Origin: Rhizophagus irregularis
Taxonomy: Eukaryota > Glomeromycota > Glomeromycetes > Glomerales > Glomeraceae
Direction: 5' to 3'
DNA: 64,000 nucleotides
Assembly (NCBI RefSeq): GCF_026210795.1
Contig: NC_089444.1
Location: forward strand, 1,540,501 to 1,604,500
The position numbers and the translations under genes were made by a program. Positions 1-10,430 of the stretch are shown here, piece by piece (position 1 is the stretch's first letter; the number at the start of each line of letters is the position of its first letter). The notes under the pieces are model-generated. The model saw only the letters and a program-made list of their open reading frames with translations, ran no database searches and was not told where the DNA came from.

Positions 1-299
1 AATTGCATAATAACGTAAGCTGCGAGATCTTAAGCATTAACAGCAACAACGAATTTGTACTAACATACATAATCACATGAATATTAAATAATACTACTTA
101 ACTTGAATTCGTTTATATAAATCGAGTTTTTAGTTTCTTAACTTTTTTAAGTCCGATAATTTAGAGAATTATAAATGCTACCGAATAAGGTATCATTAAG
201 ATGATTATCATATCGCCATTTAGTTAATTTGTTTCAAAGAATTATAAATTGATGTTATAGAATAAGATATCATTCAGAATTTCAGATGCCGCATTTAAA

Positions 300-545
300 T
301 TTTCAGCTACCGCTGTAAATTCAGAAACTTTTATTCGACTTTTTGAAATGGTTTGGGTTTATCCTAAAGTTAAAACGTGACGAAGATTTTTTCGAAAACT
401 TAAATGCTGATCCTTATAGGCGGTTGAAAATAATTAATAAATAATTAACAGCGTTGGGAAGTTTGTCCAAAACTTTATCAAATCCTAAAAATCTGTCCAG
501 AACCTTGAAATGATCCTGACTCTGAAGAACGCAACGGTGAGATAA
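300..545 (+). pseudogene. Decayed partial copy of prolyl oligopeptidase exon 1
   Basis: This stretch is recognisably the same DNA as the first coding exon of the prolyl oligopeptidase gene at 6441. Shared blocks include GGTTTATCCTAAAGTTA, GATCCTTATAGG, GATCCTGACTC and the exon end with its splice donor GGTGAGATAAT. Homology begins upstream, around the paired stretches GTAAATTCAGAAAC (here) and GTAAATTGAGAAAT (gene). The copy has frameshifts and an insertion of roughly 80-90 bp after the DPYR codons, so it cannot be translated. A weak exon-2-like block (AAAGACTTTC) follows near 645. The retained intron boundary means it arose by DNA duplication, not through a spliced mRNA. Confidence 0.75.
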
Positions 546-922
546 TCTTACCGAGAATATTATATATGTACAGTACAGTATTTTTGTGATTAATTTATTC
601 TGACTTCAATTCAATTCTTTGGAACTAGGTATTATGCCAAATTAAAGACTTTCTTTGAATTGTAGTTTGATATCATGTGATTATTACTAAATCTGTGCGA
701 CAATCGTTCTTATAAATATCCCGATTTAAGGAAATCTATTAACAATCGTTCTTAAAATACAGATCAATCTATTTCATCATCGATTTTTGTCCCTTATATA
801 TTTTTCACGAAACTCTCAAAATTTCTTCAATAGTAAGGCGAATTTTAATTAAGTTCCATTACCCGAACTACCCGGTGTTACCAGAAAAGATTCCAAAAGA
901 AAATGAGTGAGTAATTTTCACT

Positions 923-2007
923 ATGGCTCTTGAGACTCCAGTGTTGACTCATTATATGGTTGCAGGTTACCGTTCCAGATTGGTTGAAGAGTTCCGGAGG
1001 AAGCTTATAACACTTTTCTTGAAAAAACCGGTTCAAGTTCAACCGGATATAAATTTTACTGGAAAATGGAGACGTATATATCGTTGGTATGACAATCTCC
1101 GAGCACGAAGCCATTATGATACGGTTATTTAAATACTTTAATGTTCCAAACGGTGGCGTTGATGATGATCCACCATCATAAATTATACTTCGATCACGTA
1201 AGAATTCCCGGCTCTAGTTTTTCTTGATCTTTGAATCATAATAACATTTTACATTTTTTTACAGTTTATTTCGATCCTTCTGGTGTCAGAGTAAAAACGG
1301 CAGCAGATATTGCTATTTGTCCGAATATAAATCTTATTCAAGAACCTTTGAATCCCGGGCCTCCTCCCGGTGATGCAAATGTACATTAACTCTAATAACA
1401 TATTATCATATCAATGTTAATATGTTCACATAGGATAATCCACACGCGCGAATCATTGTTGAGCTAGCCGTATGTGAAGATATGGCTTATTTGATTGAAA
1501 AATGCGAAAAATGGTTGCTTTAACAATACGTACGAAGTGTATTCGGAATAAAAATTCATAATAAACGGAAAGGAACAAATGATCGGGCCATGACGATATG
1601 TCTACCTACCTGCTTTATTTTTATAATTTCATCTCTTAGTTTCTTTTTGATATTAGGCGATGTTATGGACTCGACAAGTGCCAGCACCAGTAGGAAGTAC
1701 ACCATCAACGAATCCAAGATTAGCCGGAGTTTCTTTTTCTAGATGTAAGATTGTGTGATTAAGCATCTTAGAGCTTAAAAATATAAATTTTACAATATTA
1801 TAGTGGGATTTTGGGACTGTACAATTCAACAGTAATCTAGCTACTGGTTGTAATCGCCCAGGCTTGGGTAATTTCGCAGTAACTATCCCAGTGTCTGATG
1901 TTTTCTGGGACCCACCAATCGCGGCAGGAGCTCCGAACTTAGCTAAATATACTGTAACAGTCCCTTCTACAGTAAAAGCCCAAAATTTTGCCATCGGGTT
2001 TGTATAG
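923..2007 (+). pseudogene. Uma2-like (DUF820) putative restriction-endonuclease family protein, degenerate
   Basis: Coding blocks can be followed from an ATG at 923 through putative introns near 1197-1263, 1393-1432 and 1567-1657 and a less clear gap near 1740-1805. Block 1 contains FTGKWRRIY and then, after a frame change near 1080, VGMTISEHEAIMIRLFKYF. Block 2 contains FDPSGVRVKTAADIAICPN. Block 3 contains ARIIVELAVCEDMAYLIEK followed by EKW. The last block runs through DFGTVQFNSNLATGCN and ends at a TAG at 2005-2007. The V-x-G-M-T head, the D-P-S-G and D-I-A-I core and the I-V-E strand match the Uma2 fold (PD-(D/E)XK superfamily), which I know as an expanded family in Rhizophagus. The frame change near 1080, a stop in the first block at about 1183 and a TAA at 1521-1523 indicate a pseudogene. 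Sequencing error is the alternative. Confidence 0.5.
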
Positions 2008-2583
2008 ATTACAACAAGTCGTTTTATCAAGACAAAGTGAATTATAGTTCTTGTAGATCTATATTAGATATCAATAAAATTATGGACAGTGTTCATGTCA
2101 AGTTTTTTTAATTGACTTAATAATATATATAATTTTATTATAATGATTATAATTCTAAATAGCATACTATGGACCTTAGTAAACTTTTATTTTTTAGGCT
2201 TTACTTTAATAATATAATGTTTGTATAAAAAAATTTTATTGAGCCAACTTTTTCAATTTTTTTAATTATAACCCTCAGATTCAACTTTTTAACAAAAAAT
2301 AAATTACTTAAATATATGTAATTTTATGAAAAATCACAGCAGAAAGGCGTCAAAGCTGAATCTAAACCCATAAACTAAAGATAACCTAGAGCAGGAGATT
2401 TTCTAACAGCATCCAGATATAAGTTCATTCTAAAGCTGCTACATACAGCTCCTATGTAAACAACCCAAAAAACACCATAAAAGCATCCAAAATGGCAATC
2501 AAGCAAGCAACCAAAATACTACTTTACAGAAATCTCATTATTTAAACGATATCATTTCAATATCAAAATAATATCTATTATAA
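2008..2583. other. Gene-free A/T-rich stretch
   Basis: No coding block with conserved features is seen on either strand. It holds homopolymer-rich spacer and, from about 2330, sequence of less extreme composition that may be old transposon remains. Confidence 0.5.
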
Positions 2584-2673
2584 GATATCAAAACAATGTC
2601 ATTACAATATTATATTTATATTGTAATGATAAGTTATATTGTGATGATATTGTAATGAAATTGTTTTGATATT
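2584..2673. repeat. Short inverted repeat, hairpin-forming
   Basis: The left arm GATATCAAAACAATGTCATT (continuing ACAATAT) pairs with a right arm ending ATGAAATTGTTTTGATAT, one mismatch over about 27 bp. A second smaller palindrome, CATTACAATAT with ATATTGTAATG, is nested inside. It looks like the core of a foldback or MITE remnant. Direct repeats of TGTTTTGATAT follow on the right. Confidence 0.6.
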
Positions 2674-3399
2674 GTTTTGATATTGTTACAATATCAAAAT
2701 TGGGTTGTTAAGAAATTTTAGGGTTTTAGTAAAGTAGAAACCAAAAGGATGAAAAATTGGCATAAAAAAACCATGATGGCAAACTGTGACAATGTGACAT
2801 GGTCATTCCAGCATAGTGCATGCTCCACATCAGAAATCCACATAAGAAAATACAGCATGAAACACAGATTGCTACTTTTTTACATGAAAAAAGATAAAAA
2901 TAAATTGAACAAAACTTTCTTTAGGGTGGAAAGATTAGCATAAGAAATGCAGAGTCTTAGCAGAACTCAAGGAAATACAACCCCAAGAGATTCCATATCC
3001 GCGATCAAATGTTAAGCTTGACGAATATAGAGCGGAAATTCAAGGTATAAGAGATTTCCAAGCAGAATTCGGATGACTTGGCAATATAGATTCCAATCCT
3101 CATTACGAATATTATTTTATCACCAAGAGTAGGCAATCACACAAATTATTAAAGTTCTGGAGGGAATAAGCTTTTTGAAATCATTGTCACCATGAATTTT
3201 GGTCGCTTTGCTTCTTTTCAGCAAATTCTATAGTTTGAAAAAAAGGTGAACGACATCAACCATTGAGCTCATCTTGTGGCAAAATGTACCTGGATATTTG
3301 CGTCTTTTCAAACCAGTAGCTAAAATCACGGATAAAAATGAGATCAGACGAAATCAATATTTTTTATTACAAATTTCTTGTTCAAGAGAGGTAAAACAT

Positions 3400-3769
3400 T
3401 GGGAGACACTTACCAGGGAGGACTATGATAATATGAACGTTCTCCGTTAATTTATCACCTGAAAACATTTATTATAAAATTTTCCCGGACTCAACATCTC
3501 ACCACTAAGTTCATCTTCAATGTCTTTTTCAGTAGAAACGTTATTAAGCTTTTGTTCTTCTTTTTCATGATATCAACCTTCCAAAGAGTCAAGTCATCAG
3601 GATCTTTAATTTGAAATATATCTTTTTTTTTATCGCTTATAAGCTGCTTAAGGAGAGAAACTCTCAATATGTCTACGTTAACCTTTTTATCACAAACCAT
3701 GTTTTCTTTGCCAATGTCAAGAGAGAAAACATTTTTAAAAGAAGTACCACCTAGAATCAAACAATTTAA
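3400..3769 (-). pseudogene. Crinkler (CRN)-type effector N-terminal domain, broken
   Basis: Reading on the minus strand from 3769 gives LNCLILGGTSFKNVFSLDIG, then LLKQLISDKKKDIFQIKD and DDLTLWKVDI. This matches the ubiquitin-like head of Crinkler proteins, with a cysteine-containing LNCLILG start and the L-x-LWKV motif. A one-base frame change near 3565 leads into STEKDIEDELSGEMLSPGKI, then two adjacent stops at about 3471-3476, then KLTENVHIIIVLPGK, the usual end of the head domain. No C-terminal effector domain was recognised downstream. The frame is also open upstream to about 3985 without an ATG that fits the family. The gene is a remnant. Known biology: CRN-like proteins are expanded in arbuscular mycorrhizal fungi and oomycetes. 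Confidence 0.65.
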
Positions 3770-4101
3770 TGATCCTTCTATTTCGAAAATATTTTTGTGA
3801 TAAAAGGTTGAGTTTTTGAATAAATTGAGTTTTTGAGGAGAAAAAGTTTTGAGAAAGAGAGCTTTTGAGAAAGTTTGAGGTATATATACTTTTCTGAATA
3901 CATCATGACCAAACTCTTGATAAACTTCTTGATTGGTAGCTTGTACAACAAATGATAATATGATATAGATACTTTGAAAAAATCAGTACACGAGAACAGG
4001 TTTATTCAGAGGGTATTTAAAGATACTGTATGAATGTTGATCACATGTAATACCAAATCATCAATCAAAATAAAATTTAAATATTAATCTAGGTATAAAA
4101 A

Positions 4102-5981
4102 CTAAATTACCGAATATCTAAAGTTACGATTTATATATTGCAAAAGAATAAAGAATAATATCAATAATACAATAAAAATTAATATAGAAGCATCTATATA
4201 ATTCAATAAATTTAATATAGAACTATTTTTAAAAGAATATTGCTTTTTGTTTTTAGGTTTATCTGGAATGTTCGTTTTACACCATTGTAAAATCTACATA
4301 ATATATAAAGGTTCATTATGTTTTAATTGAAATAACTTTTGGATTTATAAGAATTGGATATTTACCTGACCACAAGCAATATTAATTTGCATAAAATTTG
4401 GATCTGATGAATCGTTATTCTTTTTCAAAATAACTTTAGTATACTCTCTAAAAAGTCTTGCAACTTCATACATATCAGTACACTGAAGGACCAACTAAAG
4501 AAGACCATTTTTTTTTTTGGTTAATGCTTAAATTACAAAAAATTAATTTTTTTTTGAAAAAATTTATAATTTAATTTACCTTTGCAGCTTCACCTTTTCG
4601 AATTTTAACCTTATTTTTAACAGCAAAAGTATTATAATTCTTAAAAGTTAAAGCTAAGGTGGCATAGGCTATAATTAATGGTTTAGCAGCAAATCCGAAA
4701 ATCAAAATATCCCCATTTTTTACTGTAAATAAATAATCTAAACATTCTATTACATGTAACAAGGTATTTAATATCATTTCTGAAAGACAATAAATTGAGC
4801 TTATTTTATTTTCGGGTAAAATCAATTCATCTATTTCTTCAACATATTTTGTCCAAATTTGTTTTGGCCAATATTTTCGATTTTCATTTAAATCTTCCGT
4901 AAAATCTCTTACAATGTTTATTTTTTGTAAAAATAAACCCATAGAGATTATACTTTAAACAAAGTTTTAGCGTTAGAATAAATAATTTAATCAAAAATAA
5001 TAAATAATATTATAACTTACATTTTGGAATTCTTCGAAGTGGAAGGAACTTTAGCCCCTACAGCATTAAATAGATCATTTATACCAATTCCAACTAATCC
5101 AGCGACATAATGGCAATACTCATCAAATTCTTTAATTGTTATTATGCTATATCTATCATGTGAGGTTTTTTCTATATAATCCGCCATTCCATTTCCCATC
5201 CTCTTTGTAATATCAATAATAATATCTTGACATCTATATATATATATTTTTAATAAAATAAGAAAAAAAATATATTTAAGGATCTTTAATTAGTCGACCA
5301 TGACTTTTTTTTTATTGGAGTAATTGGATAGACTATAAACTCTATCAATAACTAATCTACAGAACGTTAATCACAGTTATTTAACGCCGTAATGATATCC
5401 GATTAAGTAATTGTTACTTACTCTTTGGGAAGAAGAAGAAATTCTTCGATCACAACGTCAAATTCCATTAATAATTGCCGATCTTTTTCATTAGGACCGT
5501 CTATTAAATTTTTATATTTATTATTTGTTTATCGGCTTCATAATAAAGTACTTTTTTCAATAAAAAAAAATATACATTTATATTACTTTCTGTAAAAATC
5601 CAATCTTTCTGGCTAATCTTTTCATGAAAAGTTCTTAGTAACGGAATCTTTTTATCTATAGGAATCGTCATATCATCTTCGATAGTATCCATACCTCTTA
5701 ATACAAGGTAAAACATACAAATCTATAATTAAGTTAATAAGATTTTAAATTATAAGTTTAAGTAACAGTAAGAAATTACAAACCAAATCTCTATATTCTT
5801 GTTCTAATTCCATTATAATTGAAGAAAAAGACCCAGAGGTCATTTCCAAGAATTGATAACAACGTTTTTTCCTTTCACTCCATGATGATATTTCTTTTGA
5901 TTTATTATTTGATCTAAGAAATTTGTATTGTATTAATGCTAAAATTTCTGTCGGGTAAAATGATGATGTTATAAATTCCAT
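4102..5981 (-). CDS. ERG9: Squalene synthase (farnesyl-diphosphate farnesyltransferase)
   Basis: This enzyme condenses two farnesyl diphosphates to presqualene diphosphate and then squalene, the committed step of sterol synthesis, at the ER membrane. Seven exons can be joined: 5784-5981, 5587-5722, 5422-5500, 5021-5233, 4580-4952, 4366-4494 and 4102-4293. They total 1320 nt, or 439 residues, which is the usual family length. Visible motifs are RSF-like SGSF near residue 50, the first aspartate-rich DTIEDDM, YCHYVAGLVGIG, MGLFLQKINIVRD with the second aspartate motif DFTED, and KIRKGEA. The last exon encodes a C-terminal hydrophobic segment (ILIFIVLLILFFILL) followed by a basic tail, the expected ER membrane anchor. 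The start ATG fits the family, which begins MEF. It is divergent from the prolyl oligopeptidase gene, 460 bp away. The exon joins keep frame and all conserved residues, so it looks functional. Confidence 0.95.
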
Positions 5982-6440
5982 AATTATAAAGAAATTTTTT
6001 ATTTTTTTAAAATTGAAAAAAAAAAGCTTGCTTTTATTATTAAAAAATAGGAAACCATTTATGGTTCATAAAATAAATGCAAATAAGGGATTTAACCAAT
6101 TATATTATTAAATAATAAAAAAAAATATTTTGACGATCCTAAACATGTATTAGAATTTGTGAAAACCTGATGATAAGCAATTGCGTATTTTTAATATTAA
6201 AAATATCTACATCATATACACGTGATCATAAGTCTGTTTAACTTTGAGTGAACCCTAGAATTTTCGTCATACGATCTCGTAACAGTCAGCGCAAAAAATT
6301 CCATTGAATCTAACATTTGCTATAAATCACCTTTTAAAGCTTCAAAGTTTCACAAAATCACAAAAGAATTAAATTATTTATAAACGAACGCATTATCAAT
6401 GTTAGCAAATTTCAATTTCGGGAACCCCGATTGATGAAAA
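5982..6440. promoter_or_regulatory. Shared divergent promoter region (squalene synthase / prolyl oligopeptidase)
   Basis: The 459 bp between the two start codons must contain both core promoters. A palindromic E-box CACGTG lies at 6219-6224 and A/T tracts flank both starts. No clear single TATA box could be assigned. Confidence 0.5.
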
Positions 6441-9400
6441 ATGGTGTTACCCAAGATCATCATTTTTAGGCCGATCATTCAGATACTCTATATAAATCGT
6501 CCTGTTACCAAGAATAACTATCGTAAATTGAGAAATTTTTATTCAACCTCTAAGAAAATGACCTGGGGTTATCCTAAAGTTAGACGCGACGAAAACTTTT
6601 CTGAATGCTTGCATGGTCATAAAATTGCCGATCCTTATAGGTGGCTGGAAGATCCTGACTCCGAAGAAACAAAGGTGAGATAATATGAAAGAAAGAGAGG
6701 GAGTTTCGAAATATACACCGTTAATAGCGGTAGAGTATAATACTTCGACTCTATATTAATGTATTTCTTTAATGTCGTGATAAATTTCATGATTTGTTAT
6801 ATTCTGATTTTTTTTCAATTCATATTTAATTTCAAATAATTTCAAATATAAAGGCTTTCGTAGATGCACAAAATGCTTTGACTATCAAGTATCTGGAATC
6901 ATATCCTTACAGAGAAAAATATCGTGAATCGTTAGTTTAACTTATTCCATTCCGTCATTAGAAAAAAAAAAATTTCGAAATAATCTTTCATATTTATTTA
7001 ATAGTTTTTATTTCAATTTGATGATTTAGGTTAACCAAAATGGTTGATTATGAAAAATACGGTTGTCCATGGAAGAAAGGGGACAACTATTACTATTTTT
7101 ATAATTCTGGTTTACAACCTCAAAGGTAAATGTTAACGTTAGATTAAGAATATAATTTTGTTCTTTCAAAATAAGTTGTTAATTATATGGTTTTAAATAG
7201 TGTCTTGTATCAATTGAGAGGGTCTTTAGATGCTCCACGTGAAGAATTTTTCAATGTAAGATAAAAAAAGATATTTTTGACTTTATTAACAACAAATATA
7301 CATTATAAGAGTTTACGCAATAATTTTTTTGAATTTTGATAGCCTAACAATCTTGAAGCTGACGGTACAGCTTCCTTGAATACTTATTCATTTTCTAAAA
7401 AAGGGAATTATTTTTCATACGGTATCTCAAAATCTGGTCAGTCCAAATCTTAGAAATTCGAAGTTTTAAAAATTAATGTGATGATCGAAAATAAACTCAA
7501 TAATGTATTTCGTAGGAAGTGATTGGGTTACTGTTTATGTTAGAAAAACTATAAATGATGAAGAAGGAAAGAAGCCTTTACCCGATGTCATTGAATGGGT
7601 TAAGTTTAGTAGTCTCTCTTGGACAATAGATGAAGAAGGTTTTATTTATAATGTAGGAAATTTATATTATAAAATTTTTTTTTTTTTTTTTAATAACTAT
7701 TTAGTTTTGATTTATTTTAGAGATATCCCGAACCAGGAAAAAAAGATGATAAAGGAACCGAGACAGATAGCAACAAGAATGCTATGGTATATTAAATTCG
7801 TTATATTTGTATATTTGTTTATGTTATTATTTTATATTGATATTGTTCTTTATTATTAGTTGTATTATCATAGATTAGGGACTTCTCAATCTGAAGACAT
7901 CCTTGTTTACAAGGACCCTGAAAACCCAGAATATATGTTTACAGCCCAAAGCACATTGGACGGGCAATTTATTGTTATAAAGATAGAAAAGGATTGTGAT
8001 CCAATAAACAAACTTTACTTGATTGATTTAAAAAAAACTAATTATCAAATTATTGGTAAGTTATAAATATTTGATAATTTAGTATTTGGAAAAAGATTAA
8101 TATTTAAACTGAATTATTTTATTACTACTAGAGAATAACGATTTTATCAAACTTGTTGATAACTTTGATGCCGAATATTCCTTGTAAGTAGCAAGATCAT
8201 TTATTTTAATATATCTGATTTTCAAAAATTTAATAACTTTATACTTTATTTAGTATTGCAAGCGATGATACAACGTTTTATTTCAAGACAAATGCAAATG
8301 CACCTCGTTATAAAATTGTTAAATATGACCTATCCAATTGTGAACAGGTATTTATTTTTTTCTTTTTTATAATAATTTCAATACTTTATTTATTTTATTC
8401 ATTTTATCGTTACAGGGATTTGTTGATATTGTTAAAGAACATCCAACAGATGTTCTTTCTGATGCGGCAGTATTGGCAGAAAATAAACTCGTTTTAACAT
8501 ATATGCATGATGTTAAAGATAGATTGTATATATATGAATATTCTACTGGAAAATTTCTTAGAGAATTACCTCTTGATATTGGTTCTATAGAAACTCTTAC
8601 AGGCCGTAGAGAAGATCATGAATGCTTTTTTAAATTTGTTAGTTTTTTAAACCCTGGAATAATTTACCGGTATGATTTTACAAATGACCTTTTAACAGAA
8701 TATAGAAAAACAAAAGTCAATGGATTAAATAGTGATAACATGGAAACAGAACAATTTTTTGTTGAAAGTAAAGATAAAACTAAGATACCCGTTTTTATCA
8801 TAAAACCTAAAGTAAGTTAATTTCATGAATTTTTTATTTTTATCGTTTTTTGCATTTTAAATTATTTATTATAAATACTTGTATATTTGTTTTTGTCTTT
8901 TTAGAATTTTAACTTTGACGGAAGTAATCCCACATTATTATATGGCTATGGAGGATTTAATATAAACATTTCACCCATGTTTAGTACAAATTGGTTAAGC
9001 TTTATACAACACTTTAATGGAGTTGTTGCTATCGCCAATATTCGTGGTGGTGGAGAATATGGAGAAGAATGGCACAAAGCTGGTAGTTTTGGCAATAAGC
9101 AAAATGTTTTTGATGATTTTCAGGTAAACTATAAAAATTATCTTAGTTTATTTTTCTTTATAAATATTTAAAAATGTTTTATTGTTTCTTAGGCTGTTGC
9201 CAAGTGGTTAGTAAATAAGAATATTACATGTCCAGAAAAATTAGCAATTAATGGCGCATCCAATGGAGGTCTTCTTATAGGTGCATGTATAAATCAGGTA
9301 TATGTTATAATAAAATAACAGTTTCTTTATATCTATAAATTGATTTTGTTTTTTTTTTACTTATTTTTAGGCACCAGAGCTTTTTGGTGTAGCAGTTGCT

Positions 9401-10070
9401 GATGTTGGTGTTATGGATATGTTAAGATTTCATAAATTTACCATCGGACATGCTTGGAGAAGTGATTATGGTGACCCTGACAAAAAAGAAGATTTTGAAT
9501 ATATTTACAAGTATATTGATTAATAATTTACGAAATTTTTTGTACTTGTATATATTCAAATTTTTAATTTTTATTATTTAGATATTCGCCTGTTCATAAT
9601 GTTCAAACTAAGAAACCTTATCCACCTACCTTGTTAACAACTTCAGATCATGATGATAGAGTGTAAATATATTTAAATATAATTTAATAAGGATTTTTAT
9701 TAAATTATTAATGACTTATATTTATTTTATAGGGTACCTTTACATTCTTATAAATATATATCTCAATTGCAATATACTGCAGAAAATAATCCTCATCCTT
9801 TAATGATTAGGATAGATACAAAGGTATGGATTAAAATGTTTTATTATTAGAATAATAATTATTAAAATTAATTGTTATTTTTTATAGGCTGGTCATGGAG
9901 CTGGAAAACCTACGCAAAAAAGGGTAAGTTATTGTTGTTATAATTAAAAAGGAGTAAATACAAATATTAAAAAAAAAAAATATTAATATTTTCATTTTTT
10001 ATAGATTGATGAATCAACTGATAAATTTTCTTTTATTGCTATGTCAATTGACGCCAAATGGCATGATTAA
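6441..10070 (+). CDS. PREP: Prolyl oligopeptidase (S9A serine peptidase)
   Basis: It cleaves short peptides after proline. About 18 exons with short introns join in frame: exon 1 is 6441-6674 and the last coding codons end with TAA at 10068-10070. The N-terminal part carries [22 protein letters not shown] and a beta-propeller region ([22 protein letters not shown]). The C-terminal alpha/beta-hydrolase carries [23 protein letters not shown], the nucleophile motif GASNGG (the family usually has GGSNGG), [17 protein letters not shown], the aspartate in DHDDRVVPLHS and the histidine in [10 protein letters not shown]. All three catalytic residues are present and length is normal. From the first ATG there are about 40 extra residues rich in R, K and aromatic residues, ending RNFYSTSKK before MTWGYPK at 6559. 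This could be a mitochondrial targeting sequence, and a cytosolic form could start at 6559. A broken exon-1 copy lies at 300-545. Confidence 0.95.
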
Positions 10071-10430
10071 ATTATTAGTTTATTTAAATATTAGTAATAT
10101 CTTATTTTATGTTAATATTTACTATTAATTATATATATGGTTGTATTGATGAGTGAAATTATTAAAATAAAATAAGAGAAGTAGGAATTTAAGATTATTT
10201 ATTTGATTATTTTAAATTTAATTGCAAAATACCTAATGCAATATTAATTTAATATGAAATTGCAATAACATATTTCGTTTCATTATAATTCTGTTTTTGT
10301 TCTTTAAATTTACAGAAAAAAAATTCTATAAAAAATGTAAATTACATAATATTTAAAATCTAATAATAAAATATTATAAATAACAATTAATAATTTTTTT
10401 TTTTTTGTTTCAAATCAAATTATCAAAAAT

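Noticed and set aside
1653-2030. Long open frame on the minus strand
   Set aside because: It is the antisense shadow of the Uma2-like coding blocks on the plus strand, which carry the family motifs.
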